Below are positions 16,771 through 26,823 of a stretch of 64,000 nucleotides of DNA, piece after piece; position 1 is the first letter of the stretch, and each line of letters starts with the position of its first letter. Both the position numbers and the translations under genes were made by a program. The notes below the pieces were generated by a model. The model was not told the origin of the DNA and made no database searches. It saw only the letters and a program-made list of their open reading frames with translations. This DNA comes from Firm-04 sp045596625 (GTDB lineage: Bacteria; Bacillota; Clostridia; Oscillospirales; Ruminococcaceae), in contig JAZOCU010000054.1 of assembly GCA_045596625.1 (NCBI GenBank), positions 400,433 through 464,432 of the forward strand. Reading direction: 5' to 3'.

Positions 16771-18414
16771 TTACAGGCCGGATGTTTGCAGATTCAGGCT
16801 GCGGATAGTTTCTCTTACTTTGAGTATATAGGCAGGCGAAACGGAAAGTTCGTCAATTCCCATACGCAGAAATGATTCTGTCAGTGAGGTGTCGGCAGCA
16901 AGCTCACCGCAAATGCCGATCCAGGTATTATGACTGTGCGCACTTTTGGCTGCATAGGCGATCAAACGCATGACGGCTTCATGCTTTGGATCACAAAAGG
17001 GTTCGAGCTTTGGATTCTGCCGATCGCAGGCGAGCGTATATTGGATCAGATCATTGGTTCCTACACTGAAAAAATCCACGAGCGGAGCAAGCAGATCGCT
17101 GATGACAGCAGCAGCCGGTGTCTCAATCATAATGCCGATCTCGATTTGATCGCTGAAGGGCAGATCGGTGGCTTTGAGCTCAGCCTTGACTTCTTCGCAG
17201 AGTGCAAGGATCTGATTGAGCTCCGAAACACTCGTGATCATGGGAAACATAATACCAAGCCTGCCGTAGACCGATGCCCGAAATAAGGCTCGGAGCTGTG
17301 TTTTGAACAGGGCCGGACGGCGCAGACATAATCGGATGGCACGGCAGCCCAGCGCAGGATTTTCTTCCGGATCCAAATGGAAATAGTCCACTTTCTTATC
17401 GGCACCGATATCCAGTGTACGGATGATGACTTTTTTTCCTGCCATGCTTTCCAGTACACGTTGATAGGCTGTACATTGCTGTTCCTCGGTAGGATAATCA
17501 TCGTTTTCCAGATAGAGAAACTCACTGCGGAACAAGCCGATGCCTCCGGCATCATTGACCAGCGCTGCACCGATATCCTGTATGCTGCCGATATTGGCAA
17601 ATAATTCGATTTTTGTACCGTCAAGGGTGATGTTTTCTTTTCCTTTGAGGGTTTTGAGCAAGGCTCGTTTTTTAAGATCTGCCTGTTGTTTGGCTTTCAT
17701 GAAAGCCAGCGTATCTGCATCCGGATTGAGAAATATTTCGCCGCTGTCACCATCCACTGCTGCCAGATCACCATCGGAAACGGCGGTCAAGAACGTATCT
17801 CCAACGCCAATGACAGCAGGAATATTCATCGTGCGTGCCAGAATTGCTGTATGGGAATTGGATGATCCTTGTGCAGTAATAAAAGCAAGCACTTTTTCTT
17901 TATCCAGCGATACGGTTTCGCTGGGGGCAAGATCATCGGCACAGAGAATCGTGGGTTCATTGTAATCGGTGCGAGATTCGATATGCTCCGAGAGACAGGC
18001 AATGAGCCGGTTGGAAATATCCTTCACATCGGCAGCTCTTGCCTGCATATAAACATCCTCCATTGCGGAAAACATAGCGGCAAAGCGCTCAGCTGTGACA
18101 GATACCGCATATTCGGCATTCACCGATTGTGTTTCGATGATGCTGCGAATAGATTCGGAATAGTCTTCATCATCCAGCATCATTTTGTGAATTTCAAAGA
18201 TCTGTGCATTGGTCTCTCCGACTTCCTTCAGTGCTTTTTCGTAAATCACCGAAAGTTGTGCTGCCGCTGCTGCAATGGCTTTTTCCACACGGGCGAGCTC
18301 TGCGGCGGGATCGGCAACGGAAAGTCGGCGCACCTGTGCTTGTTGCCGCTTGAATACAAAAACCTTACCGATGGCGATATTGCCACATACGCCTTTTCCG
18401 GTAAAATGCAGCAT
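16771..18414 (-). CDS. ptsI: Phosphoenolpyruvate--protein phosphotransferase (PTS enzyme I)
   Basis: A 547-residue general PTS enzyme. It takes phosphate from PEP and passes it to HPr. The active-site histidine (about residue 189) lies in GSSNSHTAILARTMNIPAVI. Further down are the PEP-binding motifs GGIGLFRSEFLYL and SVGTNDLIQYTLACDRQN. The ATG at 18414 is chosen because the protein then begins MLHFTGKGVCGNIAIGKVF, the normal EI N-terminus, with AAAGGA ten bases upstream; longer frames add an unrelated head. It is the last gene of the ptsG-ptsH-ptsI operon. Confidence 0.96.
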   Translation of the reverse strand: MLHFTGKGVCGNIAIGKVFVFKRQQAQVRRLSVADPAAELARVEKAIAAAAAQLSVIYEKALKEVGETNAQIFEIHKMMLDDEDYSESIRSIIETQSVNAEYAVSVTAERFAAMFSAMEDVYMQARAADVKDISNRLIACLSEHIESRTDYNEPTILCADDLAPSETVSLDKEKVLAFITAQGSSNSHTAILARTMNIPAVIGVGDTFLTAVSDGDLAAVDGDSGEIFLNPDADTLAFMKAKQQADLKKRALLKTLKGKENITLDGTKIELFANIGSIQDIGAALVNDAGGIGLFRSEFLYLENDDYPTEEQQCTAYQRVLESMAGKKVIIRTLDIGADKKVDYFHLDPEENPALGCRAIRLCLRRPALFKTQLRALFRASVYGRLGIMFPMITSVSELNQILALCEEVKAELKATDLPFSDQIEIGIMIETPAAAVISDLLAPLVDFFSVGTNDLIQYTLACDRQNPKLEPFCDPKHEAVMRLIAYAAKSAHSHNTWIGICGELAADTSLTESFLRMGIDELSVSPAYILKVRETIRSLNLQTSGL

Positions 18415-18436
18415 AAGTGCTTCATCCTTTCTGCTT

Positions 18437-18694
18437 TCAAAGATGTTCCGATAAAAAAGCTTTGATCGCTTCGGCGGCTTTTGATTCCTCTTCGCCTTGT
18501 ACGGTAACGGTGATGGTATCACCACAGCGAATACCCATACCCATGAGCATCATCAGCTTGGAAGCATTCACAGTATTGCCGTCCTTTTCGATGAGTACTT
18601 CGCTGCGGAAGGATCGGGCGGTTTTGGAAAGCAAGCCTGCTGGTCTGGCATGAATACCTGCCGGATCTTTGATGGTATATTGAAATGTGATCAT
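18437..18694 (-). CDS. ptsH: Phosphocarrier protein HPr
   Basis: An 85-residue protein, the usual HPr length. His15 lies in AGIHARPAG and is phosphorylated by enzyme I. Ser45 in NASKLMMLMGMG is at the position of the regulatory serine that HPr kinase modifies in Firmicutes, so a role in CcpA-type catabolite control is expected. It sits between the EIICBA and EI genes with gaps of 44 and 22 bases. Confidence 0.97.
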   Translation of the reverse strand: MITFQYTIKDPAGIHARPAGLLSKTARSFRSEVLIEKDGNTVNASKLMMLMGMGIRCGDTITVTVQGEEESKAAEAIKAFLSEHL

Positions 18695-18738
18695 AGGGGG
18701 AAATCATCCTTTCTGATTTTGTGTTGGAGAATACAGGA

Positions 18739-20856
18739 TCAATGAATGGTCAGCATGGCTTCTCCGACACGAACTGCACCGGAAGCGATGATCTCGATAT
18801 TCCCCAGTTCCTCTGCATTACAGATGACGATTGGTGTTGTAAGCAGATATCCTTTTTTCCGGATGCTGTTCCGATCAAAGGAAATGAGCAGATCACCCTT
18901 ACGAACACGCTGCCCGGTTTTGACATGGGCGGTAAATCCTTCTCCATGCAATGCTACGGTATCCATACCGATGTGCATGAGAATTTCGCAGCCTTCTTCT
19001 GTGATCAGATTGATGGCGTGTTTGGTCTCAAATACCATACTGACGGTACCATCGCAGGGAGCATAGAGTTTTCCATCATTCGGTTCAATGGCGATGCCTT
19101 CGCCCAATATGCCTGCTGAAAAGGCTTCATCCTGTACCTGATGCAGCGGAATGACGGTGCCCTCAAGAGGCGAGAATAATCGGATGGCTGCTGTATTCTG
19201 ACGAGAGATCGTCTTTTCTTCCGCAAAGGCGTGTTCAGATGGCTCCGGTGAAGAAAGCGGCGCATCGGCAGCAGGTGAATCAAGAAAATCCTCCAGCCTT
19301 GATTTGATGACAGATACCTGCGGTCCATAGATCACCTGTACACCATTGCCCTTGTGAATCACACCGGAAGCACCGCTATTCTTGAGCAGCTCGTCGTTGA
19401 CCTGTGCGGCATCATGGACTGTAACACGCAATCTGGTTGCACAGCAATCCAGATCAGAAAGATTGGCTTTTCCGCCAAGTCCTGCAAGAATCAATGCGCT
19501 GACAGAATCGACGCTGTTGTTTTTGACAGCCTTGCGTTTATTGAGATCCTTGCGGGTATAAAGCTTGGTTTCTTCATCATCGGCTTCCCGACCGGGTGTT
19601 TTGAAGTTGAATTTGCGGATGAGAAAATAGAATATAAAATAATACAATACTGCATACAGCAGACCTACCGGTAAAATACGGATCCAATTGGTTTTATCAT
19701 TTCCTTGCAGGACACCGAATAAAACCAGATCGATCAGACCACCGGAAAACGTCATGCCGACCGTAACATTGAGCAGATGCATCAGCATAAAGGAAAGTCC
19801 GGCAAGGATGCAGTGCACTACATACATAATGGGAGCCACAAACAAGAAGGTGAATTCCAGCGGCTCGGTAATACCGGTCAGAACAGAGGTGAGTGCAGCG
19901 GAAAAGAGCAATCCGCCGACCAGCTTCTTTTTTTCCGGGCGTGCTGTCCGATACATTGCCAGCGCCGCAGCCGGCAGACCAAAAATCATAAAGGGGAATT
20001 TACCGGTCATAAATCGGGTAGCGGATACTGAAAAATGCTCGGTCGCTTTAGAGGCAAGTTCTGCAAAGAAGATATTCTGTGCACCTTGTACGGTAACGCC
20101 GTCGATCACAACGGAGCCGCCCAGTTCGGTTTGCCAGAAGGGCATATAGAATACATGATGCAAACCAAATGGGATCAATGCGCGCTCAATGATACCGTAG
20201 ATCCATGTGCCTGCATAACCGGAACGCAGCACAAGCTGTCCGAGCTGTGCGATCACTGCCTGTACCGGCGGCCAGAGATAAAACATCACAATACCGACCA
20301 GAAGATAGACAAGACTACAGATGATCGGCACAAATCGAGTGCCGCCGAAGAAAGAGAGTACCTGCGGCAATTCTATCTTATAAAAACGATTATGCAGTGC
20401 CGCAACACCCAGACCGACCAGAATACCGCCGAACACACCCATCTGCAATGTGGGAATGCCAAGAGTGACGGTGGTGGTGTTTTCTGCCATAGCCTCTACA
20501 CCGCCTTTGGCGGCGATCAGTGTACTGATTGCAGTATTCATAATGAGATAACTGATGGCACCCGACAAAGCGGCAACTTCTTTTTCTTTTTTTGCCATGC
20601 CGATAGCAACGCCCATAGCAAAAAGCAGTGCCAGATTATCAAATATCACGCTGCCTGTTTTGCTCATGATATTGAGTATGGTAAAGAGCAGGCCGCCTTC
20701 TTTGATGATATTAGTAAGATGATAAGCTTCTAATGTGGTGGGATTGGTAAAGGAACTGCCGATGCCCAATAGCAGACCCGCTACCGGCAGCAAAGCGATC
20801 GGCAGCATAAAAGAACGTCCGACCCTTTGCAGAACACCGAATATTTTATCTTTCAT
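18739..20856 (-). CDS. ptsG: PTS glucose-type EIICBA permease
   Basis: A 705-residue three-domain sugar transporter. EIIC (about 1-410) starts KDKIFGVLQRVGRSFMLPIA and carries GITEPLEFTFLFVAPIMY, the substrate-binding loop region. EIIB has the phosphocysteine in DLDCCATRLRV (near residue 470). EIIA has the histidine in EILMHIGMDTVALHG (near residue 628) and ends the chain. The EIIC sequence and order match glucose permeases, although N-acetylglucosamine or maltose specificity cannot be excluded. The start at 20856 follows GGAGGTG by seven bases. It leads the operon with ptsH and ptsI, so general and sugar-specific PTS parts are made together. I found no ribonucleic antiterminator fold in the leader. 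Confidence 0.93.
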   Translation of the reverse strand: MKDKIFGVLQRVGRSFMLPIALLPVAGLLLGIGSSFTNPTTLEAYHLTNIIKEGGLLFTILNIMSKTGSVIFDNLALLFAMGVAIGMAKKEKEVAALSGAISYLIMNTAISTLIAAKGGVEAMAENTTTVTLGIPTLQMGVFGGILVGLGVAALHNRFYKIELPQVLSFFGGTRFVPIICSLVYLLVGIVMFYLWPPVQAVIAQLGQLVLRSGYAGTWIYGIIERALIPFGLHHVFYMPFWQTELGGSVVIDGVTVQGAQNIFFAELASKATEHFSVSATRFMTGKFPFMIFGLPAAALAMYRTARPEKKKLVGGLLFSAALTSVLTGITEPLEFTFLFVAPIMYVVHCILAGLSFMLMHLLNVTVGMTFSGGLIDLVLFGVLQGNDKTNWIRILPVGLLYAVLYYFIFYFLIRKFNFKTPGREADDEETKLYTRKDLNKRKAVKNNSVDSVSALILAGLGGKANLSDLDCCATRLRVTVHDAAQVNDELLKNSGASGVIHKGNGVQVIYGPQVSVIKSRLEDFLDSPAADAPLSSPEPSEHAFAEEKTISRQNTAAIRLFSPLEGTVIPLHQVQDEAFSAGILGEGIAIEPNDGKLYAPCDGTVSMVFETKHAINLITEEGCEILMHIGMDTVALHGEGFTAHVKTGQRVRKGDLLISFDRNSIRKKGYLLTTPIVICNAEELGNIEIIASGAVRVGEAMLTIH

Positions 20857-21014
20857 GAGGAACACCTCCGTTATGAATTTGCACATTGTCATACGAATCT
20901 GTGCAGAATGATCCTTCAATGCCCTATTATCCGGTTTTTTTGTAAGAATATACATTGCATGGCGGCATTGGTGAAATCCCCGAGAAGACTCTTGGGAAAA
21001 TCCGCAAAAAACGA

Positions 21015-21043
21015 TTGCAATTAGCAGCAAAAAGCGGTATAAT
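21015..21043 (+). promoter_or_regulatory. Promoter of the recD2 operon
   Basis: TTGCAA (21015-21020), a 17-bp spacer and TATAAT (21038-21043), 38 bp before the recD2 start. Confidence 0.75.
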
Positions 21044-21080
21044 TAAAATGTATATGATTTTTTCGGAAAGGAGGGCGTTT

Positions 21081-23363
21081 ATGGCACAGACAGTCGGGCA
21101 GACCGTTTCACTGAAGGGAACTGTGGATGAGGTTCTGTTTTTGAATGAAGCCAATGGATATACTGTTGCGGAGTTGGAAACGGAAACCGCATTGGTCACC
21201 ATTGTGGGAGAGATCGGCAGATTGGAGCCGGGCGAGGAGCTGGAACTGACCGGCACTTATGTGAATCATCCTCGGTTCGGACAGCAATTTCATGCTGAAA
21301 GCTGTGTGCGTGCACTGCCCTCCTCGGTATTGAATATTGAACGCTATCTGGCCGGCGGTGCCATTCGTGGCATTGGCAAGGCATTGGCAAAGCGTATTGT
21401 TGCGGAATTCGGGGAACTGACCTTGCAGGTCATGGAAAATACACCGGAAAAGCTGGCTCGTATTAAGGGTATCTCTGCGCAAAAATGTGAAGAGATCGCT
21501 GCATCCGCAAAGGAGATCTTTGGTCTGCGCAGTTTGCTGGGCAGATTGGGTGCTTATGGAGTATCTGCAAGCATTGCGATGCAGGCATATCGCCGCTGGG
21601 GTGTATCCTCTTGGGATATCATACAGGAAAATCCATATCTGCTGTGCGGCTATGGGTTGGAGCTGGAATTTCGCCGTGCAGAACAGATCGCAAGAGATGT
21701 GGGCATATCAGACAGTGATCCGAAGCGATTGAAGGCGGGCTTCTGTTGGATTTTGCAGAACAATGCCAATGAAGGACATACTTGTCTGCCGCTGGATCAA
21801 TTCAAACCGGCAGCCATGCGGGTATTGCAGTTATCGGAAGAGGAATTTGCTGCAGGCTATCAGATCTGTCTGCAGGATGATGTGCTGATTCAGTACCGCA
21901 AAAAAGATCGATTGTTTGTGTATCTTGAGGAATACTATCATGCGGAAGACTTTATTGCCGCAAGGATCTCGGCAATGCTTTCGTTTTCCCCGCCGGAGGA
22001 TTTTGATTGCAAACGCGCCATCGAAAAAGAGGAACAGGAAACCGGCATGACATATGCCGAGCTGCAAAAGAAAGCCATAGCCTGTGCATTCTCCCGCGGG
22101 ATTATGGTGCTGACAGGTGGACCGGGTACAGGTAAGACTACAACGCTCAATGGTGTGATCGATTTGTGCGTCAAGGCTGGCAGCACCGTTTTGCTGGCAG
22201 CACCTACCGGCAGAGCTGCCAAGCGTATGACAGAGCTGACAGGCAGAGAAGCCAAAACCATTCACCGCTTATTGGGTACGGAATATGATGATACTGGCCG
22301 GTTGGTATTTCAGCATCATGAAAAGAATCCGCTCAAAGGCGATGTGCTGATTGTCGATGAGGTTTCGATGGTGGATGTACTGTTGTTTGAAAGCCTGCTG
22401 CATGCGGTAAGATTATCCTGTCGGGTCATTCTGGTGGGAGACGAAGACCAGCTGCCTTCGGTAGGAGCAGGCAATCTGCTGCATACTTTGGTGCACAGCG
22501 GATGTCTGCCTGTGGTTCGGCTGACAGAGATCTTTCGGCAAGCACAGGAAAGCTGTATCATTCGCAGCGCCCATCAGATCGTGAATGGAGAGCTGCCCGA
22601 TCTGCAGGAAAAGCATAGTGATTTCTTTTTCTTTGATCGTCGGAATGCAGCGCAGGCTTCGGAATTTCTTATGGATCTTTACAGCCGCCGTTTACCGAAA
22701 GCATATGGCTTTACACCGCAAACGGATATTCAGGTTATTTCGCCTACAAGAAAAGGCTTGCTGGGTACGATCTCATTGAATCAGATGATACAGGAGGCGG
22801 TGAATCCGCCGAAATACGGCAAAGCAATTCTGAAGAATCTGCTATTTTCCTTTCGTGAAGGCGATAAGGTGATGCAGATCCAGAATCAATATGAAATGGA
22901 ATGGGTAAAGAACGGCGAACGCGGTGCCGGTGTGTTTAATGGCGATATGGGTACGGTTCTGTATGTCGATAAGGCATCCAGAATGCTGCAGGTGGATTTT
23001 GATGGCAGAGTGGTGTGCTATAATGCCGATCAGCTGGAGCAGCTGGAGCTTGCTTATGCAGTAACGGTGCATAAAAGTCAAGGCAGTGAATTTGAAGCAG
23101 TGATTCTTGTTCTGCCTGAAGGCTCGGATCGGCTCAGCTATCGCAGTTTGCTGTATACTGCCGTGACGCGTGCCAAAAAGCTGCTGATCCTCATTGGCTC
23201 TCCAAAAAAGGTTCGGGAAATGGTGCGGAATCATCGGCGTACATTACGGTATTCCTGCTTGCTGCATATGCTCCGGAGCACTTGCAAGCCCATAGGGCTC
23301 GTTGGGACGGAGCAGGATTGTGAGGATGCAGCTGTCCCGTTGATTTATGGAGATGCATTATGA
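21081..23363 (+). CDS. recD2: ATP-dependent RecD2-like DNA helicase
   Basis: A 760-residue SF1B 5'-3' helicase not bound to RecBC. The N-terminal part has an OB-like strand region and helix-hairpin-helix motifs (GGAIRGIGKALAKRIVAEFG, then IKGISAQKCEEIAAS). The helicase core has Walker A GGPGTGKTTT (about 346-355), Walker B VDEVSMVD, VGDEDQLPSVGAGN, LTEIFRQ, and the C-terminal AVTVHKSQGSEF and YTAVTRAKK motifs. The start at 21081 follows AAAGGAGG. It is the first gene of an operon running to 27417, and comF overlaps its stop by four bases. Confidence 0.96.
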   Translation: MAQTVGQTVSLKGTVDEVLFLNEANGYTVAELETETALVTIVGEIGRLEPGEELELTGTYVNHPRFGQQFHAESCVRALPSSVLNIERYLAGGAIRGIGKALAKRIVAEFGELTLQVMENTPEKLARIKGISAQKCEEIAASAKEIFGLRSLLGRLGAYGVSASIAMQAYRRWGVSSWDIIQENPYLLCGYGLELEFRRAEQIARDVGISDSDPKRLKAGFCWILQNNANEGHTCLPLDQFKPAAMRVLQLSEEEFAAGYQICLQDDVLIQYRKKDRLFVYLEEYYHAEDFIAARISAMLSFSPPEDFDCKRAIEKEEQETGMTYAELQKKAIACAFSRGIMVLTGGPGTGKTTTLNGVIDLCVKAGSTVLLAAPTGRAAKRMTELTGREAKTIHRLLGTEYDDTGRLVFQHHEKNPLKGDVLIVDEVSMVDVLLFESLLHAVRLSCRVILVGDEDQLPSVGAGNLLHTLVHSGCLPVVRLTEIFRQAQESCIIRSAHQIVNGELPDLQEKHSDFFFFDRRNAAQASEFLMDLYSRRLPKAYGFTPQTDIQVISPTRKGLLGTISLNQMIQEAVNPPKYGKAILKNLLFSFREGDKVMQIQNQYEMEWVKNGERGAGVFNGDMGTVLYVDKASRMLQVDFDGRVVCYNADQLEQLELAYAVTVHKSQGSEFEAVILVLPEGSDRLSYRSLLYTAVTRAKKLLILIGSPKKVREMVRNHRRTLRYSCLLHMLRSTCKPIGLVGTEQDCEDAAVPLIYGDAL

Positions 23364-24073
23364 GTCGGGCTGCATGGATAGACAGGGTTTTGGATTTTTG
23401 CTATCCGAACCGCTGTAATTGCTGCGGCAGCTTGATTCCCTATTATGCGATGATCTGTGAAGAATGCCGTATGCAGCTGGAAAAGCTTACGATTTCCTAT
23501 GCCGATTGGTGCAGCAGTGAAGGGGTACAACTAGTTCCGTGGCAGCATTTGATCACGGTATATTCCTATCAGACACCGGCCAGAGAGGGGATTCTTGCAA
23601 TGAAGGAGGGACATCGTCAGTTTGCAATACATCTGGCACAGAAGCTTTCCTTGATCGCAGTGAAAGAACTGCCGCTTTCCAAGATCGATTTTGTGACATG
23701 GGTGCCCATTGCAAAACGTCGTCGTGCAGAGCAGGGCTATGGACATAGCGAATATCTTGCAAAGCAGCTTGCAGCAAGATTGTATCTCCCTATACGCGGT
23801 GATTTGTTGACGCAGGAGCATACACAGCAGCGGCAGCATCATCACAAAACGGCCAAAGAACGAAAAGCATTCGCAGAACGCTTTCATAAGACAAGTGCAG
23901 ATGTAACCGGAAAAACGATCTTACTTTGTGATGATGTTCTTACGACAGGACATACAATGCGGCGATGTGCATCACTTTTGCAGGAAATGGGTGCACAGAC
24001 TATTTACGGAGCAGTTGGCGCCTGCCGTCTGATCGAACGGCAGAGTTCTATTCCCAAAGGAGATATTGAATGA
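23360..24073 (+). CDS. comF: ComF family protein (phosphoribosyltransferase-like competence factor)
   Basis: A 237-residue protein. The N-terminal zinc-finger cysteines (CYPNRCNCCG, then CEECRMQ) and the C-terminal PRPP-type loop ILLCDDVLTTGHTM are both present, as is WVPIAKRRRAEQGYGHSEYL, the conserved central block. In naturally competent bacteria ComF acts with the ComFA helicase in DNA uptake. No comFA is next to it here; RecD2 is. It overlaps recD2 and the GNAT gene by four bases each, so the three are translationally coupled. Confidence 0.92.
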   Translation: MSRAAWIDRVLDFCYPNRCNCCGSLIPYYAMICEECRMQLEKLTISYADWCSSEGVQLVPWQHLITVYSYQTPAREGILAMKEGHRQFAIHLAQKLSLIAVKELPLSKIDFVTWVPIAKRRRAEQGYGHSEYLAKQLAARLYLPIRGDLLTQEHTQQRQHHHKTAKERKAFAERFHKTSADVTGKTILLCDDVLTTGHTMRRCASLLQEMGAQTIYGAVGACRLIERQSSIPKGDIE

Positions 24074-24561
24074 AGAACGAATATCGGTTCCGCTTGGCAG
24101 AGCAAAGAGATCTTCCTGCATTGATTGCCTTGCGGCTGGCGTATTTTGAAGAAGAATTCGGAACACTATCTTCGGAGCAGCTGGATGCGATCCGCAATCA
24201 GCTTCCGAGATATTTTGCAGAGCATCTGGGCGTAGACTGCTTTGCCTTTGTTGCAGAGACAGCAGCCGGCGAGATCGTTGCCAACACCATACTTTGCTGC
24301 GAGGAGAAGCCTGCCAATCCCTTTTTTCCGAATGGAAAAAGCGGTACCGTACTGGGTGTCTATACGATGCCCGATCATCGCAGAAAAGGGATCGCAGCAG
24401 CTCTGATGCAGCGATTGATGAAACAGGCACGGCGGCAATCCTTGGATGTGGTACGGCTTACAGCAAGTGCCATGGGTCGATCTGTATATGCCGGGATCGG
24501 ATTTCAGGAAAAGATACAGCAGGATACGCCGATGGAATTTTCCTTATGGCAGGAAAGATAG
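24070..24561 (+). CDS. GNAT family N-acetyltransferase
   Basis: A 163-residue acetyltransferase. Motif A, the acetyl-CoA pyrophosphate loop, is VYTMPDHRRKGIAAALMQRL (about 97-116), followed by the VVRLTASAMGRSVYAGIGF segment with the late tyrosine typical of the fold. The target is unknown. A short frame (163 residues) without extra domains suggests a simple amino-group acetyltransferase. It sits in the recD2-comF operon. Confidence 0.9.
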   Translation: MKNEYRFRLAEQRDLPALIALRLAYFEEEFGTLSSEQLDAIRNQLPRYFAEHLGVDCFAFVAETAAGEIVANTILCCEEKPANPFFPNGKSGTVLGVYTMPDHRRKGIAAALMQRLMKQARRQSLDVVRLTASAMGRSVYAGIGFQEKIQQDTPMEFSLWQER

Positions 24562-24579
24562 AAAAACGAAAAGGGGACA

Positions 24580-25605
24580 ATGTTTATGGATATCGGAATT
24601 GATCTTGGTACAGCTAATATCATTATGACGACCAACAAAAAAGGTGTGGTGATCAATGAGCCATCCGTGATTGCCTATAACAAACGAACAGAGCGCGTGG
24701 TTGCGGTAGGTACGGAAGCGTATCGTATGGAAGGTCGTGCGCCGGAGCATATTGCGGTAGTCCATCCGCTGCAGAATGGTGTGGTATCGGATGATATTTT
24801 GACACAGGCATTGATGCGTGAGCTGATTTCGGTAGTTGCGGCACATCCTGTTGTTAAGCCGAGAATTGTGGTTTGCATTCCATCGCTGATCACCGAAGTG
24901 GAGCGCCGCGCGATTCTGGATGCAGCAACCGGAACAGGATTTCGCAAGGTGCACCTGATTCGTGAGCCGCTGGCAGCACTGCTGGGTGCGGGCATTCCGA
25001 TCAACCGGCCTGTGGGGCATATGGTTGTAGATATCGGCGGCGGTACTACGGATGTTGCTGTCGTTTCCATGAACGGCATCGTTACGGCACGTTCCATTAA
25101 GATCGCAGGCAACCATCTGGATCAGTCTATTATTCGCTATGTACAGAATAAATATCAGCTGTTGCTTGGAAAAAAATCCGCTGAGGAACTGAAGATTGCC
25201 TTGTGTAATCTGTATGATCCCAGCGATGATGTATTGCATACGGTAAAGGGCAGACATGTCACCAGAGGACTGCCGGATCAGTGCGATTTGAGTGAAATAG
25301 AGCTGTTTGAGGCAATTGAGGATGATATCGTTGCAATTACGGAGATGATCCGCAGAGTGCTGGAAGAGACACCGCCGGAGCTGGTGGGCGATATCTATCA
25401 GAACGGAATTCTGCTTACGGGCGGTGGTGCTTGCCTGGGCGGTCTGGAACAATACCTCAGACGGACATTGGGGGTTCACTGCCGGATCGCCAAGGAGCCT
25501 CTGACCTGTGTGGCGAGAGGAACGGCCAAGGCGTTTCGCCATCGTGATATGCTGCTGGATGGCTTTGAGCGAATTGAGAGCTATGAAGCAATGCATGAGG
25601 TATAA
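24580..25605 (+). CDS. MreB/Mbl-like actin homologue
   Basis: A 341-residue bacterial actin. The phosphate-1 loop is GIDLGTANIIM, phosphate-2 is MVVDIGGGTTDVAVVSMNGI (about 149-168), and the adenosine region is LLTGGGACLGGLEQYLRR. It also has EPLAALLGAG, the family block before phosphate-2. MreB proteins organise lateral wall synthesis, but mreC and mreD are not adjacent, and the gene lies among recD2, comF and deoB. It may be a second, Mbl-type copy. The ATG at 24586 (third residue) has better ribosome-site spacing than 24580. Confidence 0.88.
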   Translation: MFMDIGIDLGTANIIMTTNKKGVVINEPSVIAYNKRTERVVAVGTEAYRMEGRAPEHIAVVHPLQNGVVSDDILTQALMRELISVVAAHPVVKPRIVVCIPSLITEVERRAILDAATGTGFRKVHLIREPLAALLGAGIPINRPVGHMVVDIGGGTTDVAVVSMNGIVTARSIKIAGNHLDQSIIRYVQNKYQLLLGKKSAEELKIALCNLYDPSDDVLHTVKGRHVTRGLPDQCDLSEIELFEAIEDDIVAITEMIRRVLEETPPELVGDIYQNGILLTGGGACLGGLEQYLRRTLGVHCRIAKEPLTCVARGTAKAFRHRDMLLDGFERIESYEAMHEV

Positions 25606-25623
25606 TGAAAGGAGCAGCTGCAT

Positions 25624-26811
25624 ATGCAAATGAAAAAGAGAGTCTTTCTGATTGTATTGGATAGCCTTGGCGTAGGGGAACTGCCCGATGCAGAACAATA
25701 TGGAGATGCCGGCAGCAATACCTTGCGTGCATTGGTGCAAAGCGGTGCACTTTCTGTCCCGAATTTGCAGCAGATGGGTCTGTTTCATATTGATGGAATC
25801 GACTGTGGTGTGCCGCAAGGCATTCCTGCAGCTGCCTATGGCAAATGTGCAGAGCGTTCTTCCGGAAAGGATACCACAACCGGCCACTGGGAGCTTGCCG
25901 GTCTGATCTCTACAAGACCTATGCCGACATTTCCGGATGGATTTCCTTCGGCGGTGATCGAGGCACTGCGTGAGGCAACAGGACGGGAGATTCTTTGCAA
26001 TTTGCCGTATTCGGGCACAAAGGTGATTGCCGATTACGGTGAGGAACATCTGAAAACCGGTGCACTGATCGTATATACCTCTGCGGACAGTGTATTGCAG
26101 ATTGCGGCACATGAATCGCTGATATCGCCGGAAGAGCTTTATGAGATCTGCCGCAAAGCAAGAGCGATCATGCAGGGAGAATATGCCGTCGGACGGATCA
26201 TTGCAAGACCGTTTATCGGAGAAGCGCCTGATTTTGTCCGCACTGCCAATCGGCATGATTTTTCAGTGGCACCGTTTGCGCCGACGCTGTTGGATCTGCT
26301 GAAGGCACAAGGCAAGGATGTGATCTCGATAGGTAAAATTGTGGATATTTTTGCAGAGCGGGGCATTACAGAAAGCTATCGTACGGTTTCCAATGCAGAC
26401 GGCATGGAGAAAACCTGCAATATTGCCGCACAGTGTGATTTCGATGGGCTTTGCTTTGTCAATCTGGTGGAATTTGACAGTGCGTATGGGCATCGCAATG
26501 ATATTGCAGGCTATACGGCTGCACTCAATGACTTTGATCGGGATCTGGGCAGATTACTGCCGCTGCTGAAAGAGGAGGACCTGTTGATCCTCACGGCGGA
26601 TCATGGCTGTGATCCGGCAACGGCAAGCACCGATCATTCCCGTGAATATATTCCCCTGCTGCTTTATGGCAATGGAATTGGAGCGATCAATTTTCATACC
26701 AGAGACGGTTTTTCCGATGTGGCACAGACGATCTGTACGGTATTGGGGATAGATGGCAGCTGTCTTGCAGGCACTTCACTTGGAGACGTACAGGGATTGC
26801 TTTCGGAGTAA
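25624..26811 (+). CDS. deoB: Phosphopentomutase
   Basis: A 395-residue metalloenzyme of the alkaline phosphatase superfamily. It converts (deoxy)ribose 1-phosphate to the 5-phosphate in nucleoside salvage. Seen are the N-terminal metal site VLDSLGVGELPDA, the phospho-threonine region GKDTTTGHWELAG (about 81-93), VNLVEFDSAYGHRND, and the C-terminal metal ligands LTADHGCDP and TDHSREYIPLL. The ribosome site is AAAGGAG. No nucleoside phosphorylase gene is beside it. Confidence 0.96.
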   Translation: MQMKKRVFLIVLDSLGVGELPDAEQYGDAGSNTLRALVQSGALSVPNLQQMGLFHIDGIDCGVPQGIPAAAYGKCAERSSGKDTTTGHWELAGLISTRPMPTFPDGFPSAVIEALREATGREILCNLPYSGTKVIADYGEEHLKTGALIVYTSADSVLQIAAHESLISPEELYEICRKARAIMQGEYAVGRIIARPFIGEAPDFVRTANRHDFSVAPFAPTLLDLLKAQGKDVISIGKIVDIFAERGITESYRTVSNADGMEKTCNIAAQCDFDGLCFVNLVEFDSAYGHRNDIAGYTAALNDFDRDLGRLLPLLKEEDLLILTADHGCDPATASTDHSREYIPLLLYGNGIGAINFHTRDGFSDVAQTICTVLGIDGSCLAGTSLGDVQGLLSE

Positions 26812-26823
26812 GGAGCATAAGCG

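Noticed and set aside
24544..26256. 570-codon frame antisense to the mreB-like and deoB genes
   Set aside because: It spans two real genes and their gap and has the composition of a mirrored coding frame; no family similarity.
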